Below the pieces are notes generated by a model. That model saw nothing but the letters and a program-made list of their open reading frames with translations. It had not been told where the DNA came from and searched no databases. This document shows positions 1-11,081 of a DNA stretch of 64,000 nucleotides, piece by piece; position 1 is the stretch's first letter; every line of letters starts with the position of its first letter. The DNA comes from Clostridium novyi NT (GTDB lineage Bacteria > Bacillota > Clostridia > Clostridiales > Clostridiaceae), in contig NC_008593.1 in assembly GCF_000014125.1 (NCBI RefSeq), positions 558,001-622,000 on the forward strand. The letters are read 5' to 3'. A program made the translations under genes and the position numbers.

Positions 1-1
1 T

Positions 2-418
2 AAAGAATATTTAAGTAATGCGGAGCATTGTGCTTCTTGCAAATATAAAAATAATTGCTTAACATCTGATAAATCCATTAATAGAACTATACGTCGTCAT
101 GTTTGGGAAGACTATAAAGATCAAATTTTTAGATTTACTAAAACAGAAAAAGGTAAAAATATTTACAAACGACGTAAAGAAAAGATTGAGCGTAGCTTTG
201 CTGATTCAAAAGAATTACATGGGCTACGTTATTGTCGCATGCGAGGAATTAAAAATGTTTCTGAACAGTGCCTACTTACAGCGGCAGTTCAGAATATGAA
301 AAAGATAGCCATGGTGCTATCGCATTATTTTTTGTGTACATTAATTCAAATTTATTCCAAATTAACATACATAATAAATATTTTTCGAATGCTATCGCAT
401 AAAAGAATTTTGGCGTAA
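2..418 (+). CDS. IS1182-type transposase, C-terminal part (5' end outside window)
   Basis: The frame is open from the first bases of the window and ends at TAA 416-418; the start lies upstream. The visible 138 residues begin with a cysteine knuckle ([12 protein letters not shown]) and continue to [20 protein letters not shown], which is the segment around the catalytic glutamate in the C-terminal DDE domain of IS1182-family transposases. Family assignment rests on these two motifs. The gene looks intact to its end and is closed by a strong hairpin. It marks the left neighbour of the nucleoside-transport operon as mobile DNA. Whether the rest of the element is intact cannot be seen. Confidence 0.75.
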   Translation, partial: KEYLSNAEHCASCKYKNNCLTSDKSINRTIRRHVWEDYKDQIFRFTKTEKGKNIYKRRKEKIERSFADSKELHGLRYCRMRGIKNVSEQCLLTAAVQNMKKIAMVLSHYFLCTLIQIYSKLTYIINIFRMLSHKRILA

Positions 419-420
419 AC

Positions 421-448
421 AAAAGCCCCCAATTGTTGGGGGCTTTTT
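421..448 (+). terminator. Intrinsic terminator after transposase
   Basis: GC-rich stem (GCCCCCAA pairing with TTGGGGGC) over a 3-nt loop, flanked by A-run and T-run, so it could work on both strands. It directly follows the transposase stop and may also lie near the right end of the IS. Confidence 0.85.
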
Positions 449-641
449 GAACAATCTGACTAGAATTTATCAATAATTCTAGTTTTTCTTTTTGTTATGA
501 CACAATATATTGTATAGAATTAAATGGAAAAATGTGATTAAATTACTTGATTTAGTATATATATTATTATATAGTTATATATAGAAAAACAAATAGTTTT
601 ATATGTTGAAGTTTTAAAATTACATTAACCGATTGTCGTGT

Positions 642-657
642 ATTTAAACGTTTACGG
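642..657 (+). promoter_or_regulatory. AAACGTTT palindrome upstream of nucleoside ABC operon
   Basis: The core AAACGTTT (646-653) lies about 33 bp upstream of the lipoprotein start. The same 8-mer sits inside the promoter of the CNT nucleoside transporter at 39719-39726. The flanks partly match a CcpA cre site but miss its terminal bases, so a LacI-family operator is the broader and safer reading. Binding is inferred only. The rest of 449-685 is AT-rich with no gene visible. Confidence 0.3.
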
Positions 658-685
658 CGATTATAAAAATTAGGGGGGAATTAGT

Positions 686-1807
686 ATGAAAAAGAAAAAA
701 CTAATTGCATGCATCGCAGCAATTGCAATGGTTGGGTCTTTGTTTGTAGGATGTGGTGCCCAAAGTACAAATAGTTCAGGAGATGCTAGCAAAAAGCAAA
801 TTAAAGCTGGACTTGCTACAGATGAAGGTGGACTTAATGATAAATCCTTTAATCAGTCTGCCGATAAAGGTTTGAAAAAAGCTGTAAAAGAACTTGGAAT
901 AGAATATAAGCCAATAGAATCAAAGGGAAAAGAAAGTTATGTTCAAAACCTTCAACTTTTATCAAAAGACTTTGATGCTGATTTAACATTTGGTGTAGGA
1001 TATCAAATGAAAAAGGCAACAGAAGATGTGGCAGGTCAATATAAAGATAAGAATTTTGCTATCATAGATGCAGAAATAAAAATGCCTAATGTTCAGTCAT
1101 TATTATTTAAAGAACAAGAAGGATCATTCTTGGTTGGTGTTATAGCTGCTAAGATGACAAAAACAAATAAAATAGGATTTATAGGTGGTAAAGAAGGAGA
1201 CGTAGTTGGAAGATTTGAAGCTGGTTATGTAGCTGGTGCTAAATCTATTAATCCTAATATAAAAATAGATATAAGATATGCAGATAGCTTTAGTGATTCA
1301 AACAAAGGTTATGAATTTGCAAAATCAGAATACAACTCAGGTTGTGATATAGTAATGCATGCAGCTGGTGGAGTTGGTATTGGATTATTCCAAGCAGCAT
1401 CAGAGTTAAAGAAAAATGGAAAAAATGTATGGGCTATAGGAGTTGATATGGACCAAGCATTAAGTAACTTAGACAGCAAGGGTAAACCACAATATGCTGA
1501 TGTAATACTTACAAGTATGGTTAAAAAAGTTGACGTTGCAACATTTGAAGCTATAAAAGAAGTTAAAGAAGGAAAATTCAAGGGTGGAGTAGTTAAAAAC
1601 TTTGGACTTAAAGAAGACGGTGTATGTATAGCTCCAACATCAAGAGGAGAAATTCCAGAAGACATGAAAAAATATGTAAAATCACATGTGCCTAAGGATA
1701 TAATTGAATTAACAGATAAATATGCTGAAGCTATAAAAGAAGGAAAAATTAAAGTACCAGCAACTCCAAAAGAAGCGAAAGAATTTAAAGGTGTAACTTT
1801 AAAATAG
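686..1807 (+). CDS. BMP-family nucleoside-binding lipoprotein (NupN/PnrA-like)
   Basis: This 373-residue protein starts with a positively charged signal peptide and a lipobox (LFVGC, Cys at about residue 23), so it should be lipid-anchored on the outer face of the membrane. The mature part is a basic membrane protein (BMP/PnrA) domain: opening strand KAGLATDEGGLNDKSFNQSADKGL, then GFIGGKEGDVVGRFEAGYVAGA and the sugar-facing VWAIGVDMDQ segment. Family members bind purine nucleosides and feed an ABC importer. The next three genes are the matching ATPase and permeases. An AGGGGGGAA ribosome binding site precedes the ATG. A hairpin downstream may lower expression of the rest of the operon relative to this binding protein. 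Confidence 0.9.
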   Translation: MKKKKLIACIAAIAMVGSLFVGCGAQSTNSSGDASKKQIKAGLATDEGGLNDKSFNQSADKGLKKAVKELGIEYKPIESKGKESYVQNLQLLSKDFDADLTFGVGYQMKKATEDVAGQYKDKNFAIIDAEIKMPNVQSLLFKEQEGSFLVGVIAAKMTKTNKIGFIGGKEGDVVGRFEAGYVAGAKSINPNIKIDIRYADSFSDSNKGYEFAKSEYNSGCDIVMHAAGGVGIGLFQAASELKKNGKNVWAIGVDMDQALSNLDSKGKPQYADVILTSMVKKVDVATFEAIKEVKEGKFKGGVVKNFGLKEDGVCIAPTSRGEIPEDMKKYVKSHVPKDIIELTDKYAEAIKEGKIKVPATPKEAKEFKGVTLK

Positions 1808-1846
1808 ATAAAATTGAATTCTTAACATGGCTGTATAAAATTTAAG

Positions 1847-1880
1847 AAGCTAGGTGTATGATGTTACATCTAGCTTTTTT
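1847..1880 (+). terminator. Partial terminator between lipoprotein and transporter genes
   Basis: Stem AAGCTAGGTGTA / TACATCTAGCTT followed by six T. Its place between a binding-protein gene and its own transporter genes suggests attenuation rather than complete termination. Confidence 0.7.
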
Positions 1881-1921
1881 AAAATATAGTATATAAGAAA
1901 TACTTGGAGGTGAATTTATAT

Positions 1922-3487
1922 ATGGATAAAGTTGTGGAAATGAAAGGAATTACAAAGATATTTCCAGGTACTATAGCAAACGATAATGTTAATTTTGATT
2001 TGTTAAGAGGGGAAACCCATGTATTGCTTGGTGAAAATGGGGCAGGTAAAACTACCTTAATGAATATATTGTATGGACTTTATCAACCTGAAAAAGGGGA
2101 AATATATATAAAAGGAAATAAGGTGAAAATATCAAATCCTAATGATGCCATAAGTCTTGGAATAGGTATGGTTCATCAACACTTTAAATTAGTTCATAAT
2201 TTTACAGTGGCTGAGAACATTATACTTGGTAAAGAGACAAAAAAGGGTATTAAATTAGATATTCAAAAGGCTAGAAAAGACGTTAAAGAATTGGCGGATA
2301 AATATGGATTTAATATAAATCCAGACGATTTAATTGAAGATATAACAGTTGGTCAACAGCAAAAGGTAGAGATTTTAAAAACTCTTTATAGAGGAGCTGA
2401 AATCTTAATACTAGATGAACCTACAGCAGTTTTAACTCCAGCAGAAATAGATGAACTTGGAGTTATAATAAGTAATTTAAAAGCAGAAGGAAAGTCGGTT
2501 ATACTAATCACTCACAAATTAAAAGAAGTTATGCAGATGAGTGATAGGGTAACAATTATAAGAAGAGGAAAGAATACAGGAGTTGTAAAAACTAAAGATA
2601 CTTCAATAGATGAACTTGCTGAACTTATGGTAGGAAGAAAAGTTAATCTTGTAGTAGAAAAGAAAGAATCAGTGCCAGGTGAAGAAGTTTTAGAAGTAAA
2701 AGAATTATGTGCTAAAGATAATAGAGATATTCCTGCACTTAAAGGTGTAAATCTAAATGTCAGAAGAGGAGAAATAGTTGGAATAGCAGGGGTAGATGGA
2801 AATGGACAAAAAGAATTAGTTGAAGTGTTGACAGGTTTACGAAAAGTTGAAAGCGGTACCATTAAGCTAAATGAAAAAGATATAACAGGAAAAACTACGA
2901 AAGAAATAATGGAACTAGGAGTTGGACATATACCAGAAGATAGACAACAAAGAGGACTTATACTTCCATATAGTTTATATGAAAACTCAATACTTGGTAT
3001 GCATCATAAAGCTCCGTTTTCAAAAAATATGATTATGAATTATAAAAAAATTAAAGAACATGCAAAAAAACTTATAAAAGAATTTGATGTAAGAACTCCT
3101 AGTGAAAATGTGGCTGCATCTGCTTTATCAGGAGGAAATCAACAAAAATTAATAGTAGCAAGGGAAATTTCAAAGGATCCAAATCTTTTAATTGCATCTC
3201 AGCCAACTAGAGGAGTAGACGTAGGAGCAATAGAGTTTATTCATAAAAGATTAGTTGGAGAAAGAGATAATAACAAAGCAGTATTATTAGTTTCATTTGA
3301 ATTAGATGAAATATTAGCTTTATCAGACAAAATAGCTGTAATGTACGATGGAAAAATAGTAAAAGTCTTAGATAGAAAAGATGCTACAGAACAAAAAATA
3401 GGAGTGTTAATGGCTGGTGGAACTTTAGAAAATAGTGAAATAGAGGTGAAAGACATTGAAGAGTGTAAAGAAAAACAACACATCTAA
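1922..3487 (+). CDS. Nucleoside ABC importer, double ATP-binding protein (NupO-like)
   Basis: The cytoplasmic ATPase has two fused ABC domains, as in sugar and nucleoside importers of the RbsA/NupO type. The first domain has Walker A GENGAGKT (residues 37-44), a VHQHF Q-loop and Walker B ILILDEPTAVLTP. The second has the degenerate Walker A GVDGNGQKE and signature LSGGNQQKL, the usual asymmetry of this family. I chose ATG 1922 because the longer TTG start at 1904 overlaps the GGAGGTG ribosome binding site. The gene overlaps the following permease by 32 nt. At 521 residues the length is normal. Confidence 0.9.
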   Translation: MDKVVEMKGITKIFPGTIANDNVNFDLLRGETHVLLGENGAGKTTLMNILYGLYQPEKGEIYIKGNKVKISNPNDAISLGIGMVHQHFKLVHNFTVAENIILGKETKKGIKLDIQKARKDVKELADKYGFNINPDDLIEDITVGQQQKVEILKTLYRGAEILILDEPTAVLTPAEIDELGVIISNLKAEGKSVILITHKLKEVMQMSDRVTIIRRGKNTGVVKTKDTSIDELAELMVGRKVNLVVEKKESVPGEEVLEVKELCAKDNRDIPALKGVNLNVRRGEIVGIAGVDGNGQKELVEVLTGLRKVESGTIKLNEKDITGKTTKEIMELGVGHIPEDRQQRGLILPYSLYENSILGMHHKAPFSKNMIMNYKKIKEHAKKLIKEFDVRTPSENVAASALSGGNQQKLIVAREISKDPNLLIASQPTRGVDVGAIEFIHKRLVGERDNNKAVLLVSFELDEILALSDKIAVMYDGKIVKVLDRKDATEQKIGVLMAGGTLENSEIEVKDIEECKEKQHI

Positions 3488-4571
3488 TAATAAAGTGTTA
3501 AGTTTAATAGAAAATACTATAAAAAGTCTTGTGTTTCCATTGATTGCGGTAATAGTTTCTATATTTGTGGCTGTTTTCTTTGTAATGTGGTCTAAAAACT
3601 ATGGAATATCACAATACTTTTCAGCACTTAGTGACTTATTTAGTTTGATATGGAAAGGAAGCTTTTCAAATGAGCGAAATATGCTTACTACAATAGCATA
3701 TATAACACCTCTTTTATTCGCAGGTATTGCCAATGCTATAGCATTTAAGTGTGGATTATTTAATATCGGAGTAGAAGGACAATTTGTAATTGGAATGCTT
3801 GCTGGTGCATTGCTTGGGTTAATTCCAGGATTAAACCCAGTAGTTCATGCAATTATTATGATTTTAGGTGGTATTATTGCAGGTGGAGTATGGGCAGGAA
3901 TTCCAGGTGCCTTAAAAGCTAAATTTGGTACTAATGAAGTTGTTAATACGATTATGATGAATTATATAGCATTAAACTTAGTAAACTGGGTGGTAAAAAA
4001 ATCTAGATTTTCTACTGAAAATGGAACAAGTACACCATTAATTCAGGAAAGTGCTATCTTGCCTAAATTAAGTAGTGGAACTGAGGCTAATATAAGTATT
4101 TTCTTAGCAATAGCAGTTGCCATACTTATATACTGGGTACTATGGAAAACAACTATAGGATACGAAATAAGAGGTGTTGGACTTAATCCTCTTGGAGCTG
4201 AATATGGTGGAATAAATATAAAGAAAAATATAGTACTTGCTATGATTTTATCTGGTGCTATAGCTGGAATTGGTGGATGTGCTTACACAGCAGGAGCAAG
4301 ATATCAAATGCAAGATTTAATGGGGCTTCCAGGCTTTGGATTTGATGGTATAGCAGTTGCTCTTCTTGCAAGATCTAATCCTATTGGTTGTATAGCGTCA
4401 GCAGTATTATTTGGTGCATTAAAGAGTAGTTCAGCAATACTACAATTAAATGATATACCTAAAGAAATAGTATATTTAATACAATCCATAGTAATTATAT
4501 TTGTTGCAACAGATTATATAGTTAAGTATTTCCAAGAAAAGAAACAGAAAGGAGCTGTAATAAATGAGTAA
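3456..4571 (+). CDS. Nucleoside ABC importer permease 1 (NupP-like)
   Basis: A hydrophobic 371-residue protein with about eight to ten membrane segments and the BPD_transp_2 pattern (GLFNIGVEGQFVIGMLAGA near residue 105; GVGLNPLGAEYGGINIKKN in the cytoplasmic coupling loop), as in RbsC/NupP permeases. It starts at TTG 3456 after an AGGTG site inside the end of the ATPase gene, which indicates translational coupling. It overlaps the next permease by 8 nt. Together with the second permease it should form the heterodimeric channel. Confidence 0.85.
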   Translation: MKSVKKNNTSNNKVLSLIENTIKSLVFPLIAVIVSIFVAVFFVMWSKNYGISQYFSALSDLFSLIWKGSFSNERNMLTTIAYITPLLFAGIANAIAFKCGLFNIGVEGQFVIGMLAGALLGLIPGLNPVVHAIIMILGGIIAGGVWAGIPGALKAKFGTNEVVNTIMMNYIALNLVNWVVKKSRFSTENGTSTPLIQESAILPKLSSGTEANISIFLAIAVAILIYWVLWKTTIGYEIRGVGLNPLGAEYGGINIKKNIVLAMILSGAIAGIGGCAYTAGARYQMQDLMGLPGFGFDGIAVALLARSNPIGCIASAVLFGALKSSSAILQLNDIPKEIVYLIQSIVIIFVATDYIVKYFQEKKQKGAVINE

Positions 4572-5481
4572 TGGTATTATTGTAGCATTAATAGCAGGAA
4601 CACTAAGGATGGCAGCGCCACTTATATTTACAGCCCTTGGTGGAGTATTCTCAGAAAAATCAGGTGTTGTTAATATTGGACTTGAAGGTATGATGATAAT
4701 GGGTGCTTTCTTTGGAGTACTTGGAACATATAAAACAGGAAGTCCATTAATTGGAGTTGTTTGTGCAATGATTGCAGGTGGAGCAATATCATTAGTACAT
4801 GCCTTTTTAAGTATAAATTTAAGAGCGGACCAAATTATTTCGGGTACTGCCATAAACTTATTTGCACTTGCGCTTGCTAGTTTCTTAATAGGACCTATAT
4901 TTAAAACTGGTGGACAGACTAACGTAGTTAAAAAACTATCTTATAACTTGCCGGGGTTTTTAAAGAATGTACCTATTTTAAACAACTTAAACTGGTTTGT
5001 TATAATAGCTATAATATTAGTATTCGTATCTAATTTTATATTATATAAAACGCCATTTGGACTTAGAGTAAGAGCGGTAGGAGAACATCCAGGTGCAGCA
5101 GATACAATGGGTATTAACGTTTATAAAATGAGATATATATGTGTTATTATATCAGGAATACTTGCAGGTCTTGGTGGAGCAACATTATCAATTGGTATGA
5201 CACCTTTATATAAAGATGGAATGGTTGCCGGAAGAGGATTTATTGCACTTGCAGCTATGATCTTTGGAAATTGGAAACCAATAGGAACTATGTGGGCTTG
5301 TATGTTATTTGCATTCGGAACATCTTTCCAAATGATAGCTCAAGGATTCACAATAAATTTACCAAATGAATTTTATCAAAGCATACCATATATCTTAACT
5401 ATGCTTGCACTTACTGGATTTATTGGAAAAACAGAGGCTCCAAGAGCTGATGGTAAACCTTATATAAAAGGACAAAGATAA
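4564..5481 (+). CDS. Nucleoside ABC importer permease 2 (NupQ-like)
   Basis: The second BPD_transp_2 permease (305 residues) has the family hallmark VVNIGLEGMMIMGAFFG near the N-terminus and VRAVGEHPGAADTMGINVYKMRY in the coupling loop. It is shorter at the N-terminus than its partner, as is usual for NupQ-type subunits. Its ATG lies inside the end of the upstream gene, directly after the purine-rich stretch GAAAGGAG. It is the last gene of the operon and is followed by a long terminator stem. Confidence 0.85.
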   Translation: MSNGIIVALIAGTLRMAAPLIFTALGGVFSEKSGVVNIGLEGMMIMGAFFGVLGTYKTGSPLIGVVCAMIAGGAISLVHAFLSINLRADQIISGTAINLFALALASFLIGPIFKTGGQTNVVKKLSYNLPGFLKNVPILNNLNWFVIIAIILVFVSNFILYKTPFGLRVRAVGEHPGAADTMGINVYKMRYICVIISGILAGLGGATLSIGMTPLYKDGMVAGRGFIALAAMIFGNWKPIGTMWACMLFAFGTSFQMIAQGFTINLPNEFYQSIPYILTMLALTGFIGKTEAPRADGKPYIKGQR

Positions 5482-5495
5482 GAAAAACTTATAAT

Positions 5496-5540
5496 AAAAG
5501 CTTTCAGATAAAGTATATTTTTATCTGAAAGCTTTTACTT
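5496..5540 (+). terminator. Terminator of nucleoside ABC operon
   Basis: A 16-bp stem with the arms AAAGCTTTCAGATAAA and TTTATCTGAAAGCTTT, a 7-nt loop and a T-rich tail. The arms are an exact inverted repeat. Confidence 0.9.
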
Positions 5541-5593
5541 TTTCAGTTAAATAAATAAAAATAATTTTAATGTATAAAAATTTTAAAATACTA

Positions 5594-5664
5594 TTTAAAA
5601 ATATAAGTATTTACATTATAATGGAAGTGGGACAAATAATTAAACCCCGGGACATTTAAAGACC
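5594..5664 (+). promoter_or_regulatory. pgk operon promoter with CggR-like operator
   Basis: TTTAAA (5594-5599), a 17-bp spacer and TATAAT (5617-5622) form a promoter. Just downstream of the expected start lie two direct GGGAC elements at 5629-5633 and 5649-5653, 20 bp apart; the second is followed by AGACC. This resembles the tandem operator of the glycolytic repressor CggR, which blocks transcription from a downstream site. No cggR or gap gene precedes pgk here, so the regulator would act in trans. The remainder of the 316-bp gap is AT-rich untranslated leader. Confidence 0.55.
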
Positions 5665-5797
5665 TGCTCAACAAATAGGGTATCAAAAAATAATAATTAT
5701 AGTAAACAGTGGAACAATAATTATTATGGATTAAATGTGTAACTAAATTAATATTTAAAAATATTATTAATTAATAAAAACTGGAAGGAGTATGGTT

Positions 5798-6994
5798 ATG
5801 AAATTAAATAAGAAAACTGTAGAAGATATTCAAGTTAAGGGGAAAAAAGTATTAGTAAGATGTGACTTCAACGTTCCTCTAAAAGATGGAGTTATAACTG
5901 ATGAGAATAGACTAGTAGGAGCAATGCCAACAATAAAATACTTAGTAAATGAAGGAGCTAAAGTTATTCTTTGCTCACACCTTGGAAAACCAAAGGGAGA
6001 AGCTAAACCTGAATTATCATTAGCGCCAGTAGCAAAGAGATTATCAGAATTATTAGAAAAAGAAGTTGTATTTGCTGCAGATGATACTGTAGTTGGAGAA
6101 AATGCTAAAAAAGCTGTAGCTGAAATGAAAGATGGAGATGTAGTATTACTTCAAAACACAAGATACAGAAAAGAAGAAACTAAAAACGAAGAAAACTTCT
6201 CTAAAGAATTAGCTTCACTTGCAGATGTATTTGTAAATGATGCATTTGGTACAGCACATAGAGCTCACTGCTCAACAGTTGGAGTTGCTGATTTCTTAAA
6301 TGAAGCAGCTTGTGGATACTTAATTCAAAAAGAATTAAAATTCTTAGGAGATGCTGTTGAAACTCCAGTTAGACCATTTGTTGCAATACTTGGAGGAGCT
6401 AAAGTTTCAGACAAAATCAATGTTATAAACAACTTACTTGAAAAAGTTGATACATTAATCATTGGTGGAGGAATGGCTTACACATTCTTAAAAGCACAAG
6501 GATACACAATAGGAAAATCTTTAGTAGAAGAAGACAAAGTAGAATATGCTAAAGAAATGATGGATAAAGCTAAAGCTAAAGGTGTTAAATTATTATTACC
6601 TGTAGACAACGTTGTTGGAGAAGAATTTGATGCAAATACAACACCTGTTACAACTGAAGATGCTAACATTCCAGAAGGATACATGGGACTTGATATTGGA
6701 CCTAAGACTTCAGCATTATATGCAGATGCAGTAAGAACAGCTAAAACAGTTGTATGGAATGGACCAATGGGAGTATTTGAATTTGCAAACTTCGCAAAAG
6801 GAACAATAGCAGTTGCAGAAGCTATGGCTGAAGCTGATGCTACAACAATTATCGGTGGAGGAGACAGTGCTGCTGCTGTTAACCAATTAGGATTTGGAGA
6901 CAAAATGACTCACATCTCAACTGGTGGTGGAGCATCACTTGAATTCTTAGAAGGAAAAGAATTACCTGGAATAGTAGCACTTTCAGATAAATAA
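5798..6994 (+). CDS. pgk: Phosphoglycerate kinase
   Basis: It converts 1,3-bisphosphoglycerate and ADP to 3-phosphoglycerate and ATP in lower glycolysis. The family motifs are present: [11 protein letters not shown] near the N-terminus (substrate site), CSHLGKPKG, the [14 protein letters not shown] loop, and the nucleotide-site [13 protein letters not shown] near the C-terminus. I chose ATG 5798 because the in-frame ATG at 5792 lies only one base after the GGAAGGAG ribosome binding site. The product is 398 residues, the usual length. It is the first gene of the pgk-tpiA-gpmI-eno run; cggR and gap, which often precede it, are not here. Confidence 0.97.
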   Translation: MKLNKKTVEDIQVKGKKVLVRCDFNVPLKDGVITDENRLVGAMPTIKYLVNEGAKVILCSHLGKPKGEAKPELSLAPVAKRLSELLEKEVVFAADDTVVGENAKKAVAEMKDGDVVLLQNTRYRKEETKNEENFSKELASLADVFVNDAFGTAHRAHCSTVGVADFLNEAACGYLIQKELKFLGDAVETPVRPFVAILGGAKVSDKINVINNLLEKVDTLIIGGGMAYTFLKAQGYTIGKSLVEEDKVEYAKEMMDKAKAKGVKLLLPVDNVVGEEFDANTTPVTTEDANIPEGYMGLDIGPKTSALYADAVRTAKTVVWNGPMGVFEFANFAKGTIAVAEAMAEADATTIIGGGDSAAAVNQLGFGDKMTHISTGGGASLEFLEGKELPGIVALSDK

Positions 6995-7114
6995 TAGTAT
7001 ACTTAAAATAAAATTCATTAATAATAGATATTAGGGGGAAGGCAGAAGAAAGAAATGCTTAAATGCATCATTTTTAATTCTGCTACACCTAAATAAAATT
7101 TGGAGGGTGTAAAG

Positions 7115-7867
7115 ATGAGAAAAGCAATTATAGCTGGAAACTGGAAAATGAACAACACAATTTCACAAGGATTAAAACTTGTTGAAGAATTAAAACCATT
7201 AGTAGCAGATGCAAACTGTGACGTAGTAGTTTGTCCACCAACATTAGCTTTAGATGCTGTAGTAAAAGCTACTGAAGGAACTAACATAAAAGTTGGAGCA
7301 CAAAACATGCACTTTGAAGAAAGTGGAGCATTTACTGGGGAAACAGCACCAGCTATGCTTGAAGAACTAGGAGTAAAATACGTTATATTAGGACATAGTG
7401 AAAGAAGACAATACTTCGGAGAAAATGATGCTGACTTAAACAAAAAAATGAAGAAAGCATTTGAACATAACCTAACTCCAATCCTTTGCATAGGAGAAAC
7501 TTTAGAAGAAAGAGAAGCAGATGTAACTGAAGAAGTACTTGCAAAACAAATCAAACTTGATTTAGCAGGACTTACTGAAGCTCAAATAGCAGAAACTGTA
7601 ATAGCTTATGAACCAATCTGGGCTATCGGAACAGGAAAAACTGCTACATCTGATCAAGCAGAAGAAACTATAGCTTTCGTAAGAAAGACAGTTGCAGGAA
7701 TGTTTGGAGCAGAAGCTGCTGAAAAAATGAGAATTCAATACGGTGGATCAGTTAAACCAGCAACAATAAAAGAACAAATGGCAAAACCAAACATAGACGG
7801 TGGTCTTATAGGTGGAGCTTCTCTTAAAGCTGCTGATTTCGCTGCAATAGTAAATTTCGATAAATAA
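7115..7867 (+). CDS. tpiA: Triosephosphate isomerase
   Basis: It interconverts dihydroxyacetone phosphate and glyceraldehyde 3-phosphate. Visible motifs are AGNWKMN (catalytic Lys), [11 protein letters not shown] (catalytic His), [14 protein letters not shown] (catalytic Glu and loop 6) and the phosphate-binding YGGSVKP and GGLIGGASL. The product of 250 residues is standard. ATG 7115 is used because the TTG at 7100 overlaps the TTGGAGGGTG ribosome binding site. The 120-nt gap from pgk contains a nested inverted repeat (GCAGAA 7042-7047 / TTCTGC 7078-7083) that could set differential mRNA stability. Confidence 0.97.
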   Translation: MRKAIIAGNWKMNNTISQGLKLVEELKPLVADANCDVVVCPPTLALDAVVKATEGTNIKVGAQNMHFEESGAFTGETAPAMLEELGVKYVILGHSERRQYFGENDADLNKKMKKAFEHNLTPILCIGETLEEREADVTEEVLAKQIKLDLAGLTEAQIAETVIAYEPIWAIGTGKTATSDQAEETIAFVRKTVAGMFGAEAAEKMRIQYGGSVKPATIKEQMAKPNIDGGLIGGASLKAADFAAIVNFDK

Positions 7868-7882
7868 TATATTGATGTAGAG

Positions 7883-7918
7883 TAATGCCTAATAAATATT
7901 TTATTTATTAGGCATTAT
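7883..7918 (+). other. Intra-operon hairpin between tpiA and gpmI
   Basis: AATGCCTAATAAA and TTTATTAGGCATT form a long perfect stem. There is no T-run after it, so I read it as an mRNA-processing or stability element rather than a complete terminator. Confidence 0.5.
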
Positions 7919-7939
7919 AAAAATACGGAGGTGAATAAA

Positions 7940-9475
7940 ATGGCAAAGAAACCAGTAATGTTAGCTATTTTAGATGGACTTGGATTATCAGATCATAAAG
8001 ATGGTAACGCCTTCTCATTAGCTAAAAAGCCTAATTTAGATAAAATATTTAAAGAATATCCTCACACAGTGCTAGGGGCTAGCGGATTATCAGTAGGACT
8101 ACCAGATGGTCAAATGGGTAACTCAGAAGTTGGTCACTTAAACATAGGTGCAGGAAGAATAGTATATCAAGCTCTTACAAGAATAACAAAATCAATTGAA
8201 GATGGAGATATATTTAAAAATGAAGCATTATTAAAAGCTATAGATAATGCTAAAAATAATGATTCAGCTATTCACTTTATGGGATTATTATCTGATGGTG
8301 GAGTTCACTCTCACATAGATCACTTAAAGGGATTAATAGATTTTGCTGCAAAATCTGGAGTTAAAAAAGTATATGTTCATGCTTTCTTAGATGGAAGAGA
8401 TACTGCTCCAAAATCAGCATTAACTTATATAGAAGATTTAGAAAAACACATGGCAGAAGTTGGCGTAGGTTCTATTGCTACTGTTTCAGGAAGATACTAT
8501 GCAATGGATAGAGATAAGAGATGGGAAAGAATAGAACTTGCATACAATGCAATGGTACTTGGAAAAGGTGAAGTTGCAACTTCTCCAAAAGAAGCTGTAG
8601 AAAGATCTTACCATGACAATAAAACTGATGAATTTGTTCTTCCAACAGTAATCGAAAAAGATGGAAAACCAGTTGCTACAATTAAGAGCAATGATTCAGT
8701 TGTATTCTTTAACTTTAGACCAGATAGAGCAAGACAAATAACAAGAGCTATAAATGATAAAGAATTTGATGGTTTCAAGAGAGAAACTCTAAACCTAGTA
8801 TTTGTTACTATGACTGAATATGATAGTACAATCGAAGGTGTAGAAGTTGCATTTAAACCTGAAAGCTATGTAAATACTTTAGGTGAATATGTAAGCAAAC
8901 AAGGAAAGAAACAATTAAGAATTGCTGAAACAGAAAAATATGCTCACGTTACATTCTTCTTTAATGGTGGAGTTGAAGAACCTAACCAAAATGAAGATAG
9001 AGCATTAATACCTTCACCAAAGGTTGCAACATATGATTTAAAACCAGAAATGAGTGCATATGAAGTAACTGATGAAGTTCTAAAGAGAATTGATTCAGAT
9101 GAATATGACATGATTATATTAAACTATGCAAACCCAGACATGGTAGGCCATACTGGAGTTATAGATGCAGCAGTTAAAGCAGTTGAAACGGTTGATGAAT
9201 GTTTAGGCAAAGTTATGGATAAAATACTAGAGAAAAATGGTGCTTTATTTATAACAGCAGATCATGGTAACTGTGAACAAATGATAGATTATTCAACTGG
9301 AAATCCTATGACTGCACATACAACAAATCTTGTTCCATTTGCTTATATAGCAAATGATGCTAAAGAAAAAGAATTAAGAGAAGAAGGAATTCTTGCAGAT
9401 ATAGCACCTACAATGCTTCAATCTATGGGACTTGAAGTGCCTAAGGAAATGACAGGAAAAAGTCTTTTTAAATAA
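7940..9475 (+). CDS. gpmI: 2,3-bisphosphoglycerate-independent phosphoglycerate mutase
   Basis: It interconverts 3- and 2-phosphoglycerate in an alkaline-phosphatase-like fold with two metal ions. The catalytic serine segment is [18 protein letters not shown], with metal ligands at LAILDGLG near the start and [10 protein letters not shown] near the end. The transferase-domain motifs [10 protein letters not shown] and [14 protein letters not shown] are present. ATG 7940 follows a GGAGGTG site; the GTG at 7931 is part of that site. The 511 residues match the family. The manganese-dependent enzyme is the usual one in spore-forming Firmicutes. Confidence 0.97.
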   Translation: MAKKPVMLAILDGLGLSDHKDGNAFSLAKKPNLDKIFKEYPHTVLGASGLSVGLPDGQMGNSEVGHLNIGAGRIVYQALTRITKSIEDGDIFKNEALLKAIDNAKNNDSAIHFMGLLSDGGVHSHIDHLKGLIDFAAKSGVKKVYVHAFLDGRDTAPKSALTYIEDLEKHMAEVGVGSIATVSGRYYAMDRDKRWERIELAYNAMVLGKGEVATSPKEAVERSYHDNKTDEFVLPTVIEKDGKPVATIKSNDSVVFFNFRPDRARQITRAINDKEFDGFKRETLNLVFVTMTEYDSTIEGVEVAFKPESYVNTLGEYVSKQGKKQLRIAETEKYAHVTFFFNGGVEEPNQNEDRALIPSPKVATYDLKPEMSAYEVTDEVLKRIDSDEYDMIILNYANPDMVGHTGVIDAAVKAVETVDECLGKVMDKILEKNGALFITADHGNCEQMIDYSTGNPMTAHTTNLVPFAYIANDAKEKELREEGILADIAPTMLQSMGLEVPKEMTGKSLFK

Positions 9476-9479
9476 TCTT

Positions 9480-9544
9480 TTGCCAAAGCATAAAAAAGTG
9501 TATAATTGTAAAAAATTATAGTAGGCAGTAATTTTACTGTCTAC
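9480..9544 (+). promoter_or_regulatory. Possible internal promoter and hairpin upstream of eno
   Basis: TTGCCA (9480-9485) and TATAAT (9501-9506) are spaced 15 bp apart, shorter than ideal. They are followed by an inverted repeat, GTAGGCAGTAA / TTACTGTCTAC with one G-T pair, at 9521-9544. Together they could give eno its own transcript in addition to read-through from gpmI. Confidence 0.35.
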
Positions 9545-9576
9545 TCTATATTATATAAATTTATGTTAAATATTAG

Positions 9577-10890
<1,314 letters not shown>

Positions 10891-10919
10891 TAATTTAATA
10901 AATAAAATATAAGTTTTTT

Positions 10920-10963
10920 AATAAATGCTTGTGATTCAATATCATAAGCATTTATTCTATTTT
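10920..10963 (+). terminator. Terminator after eno
   Basis: AATAAATGCTTGTGAT pairs with ATCATAAGCATTTATT around a TCAA loop. The tail is only moderately T-rich (CTATTTT). Confidence 0.75.
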
Positions 10964-11081
10964 AAATATATATATAACTTATATATTTGGTTTATGTTGT
11001 AATTTAATGTATGGTATGATAAAATAATTTTTATAGTAAACGTGGAGTGGACTCATAAAAAGAATTGGGGAGGTGTATGGC

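Noticed and set aside
99..299. 66-codon plus-strand frame
   Set aside because: It overlaps the IS1182-type transposase in another frame. The transposase frame has recognisable motifs; this one has none and no ribosome binding site.
640..657. CcpA cre site before the nucleoside ABC operon
   Set aside because: The centre AAACG fits, but the outer WTG and CAW positions do not match fully. I kept only the palindrome as an observation.
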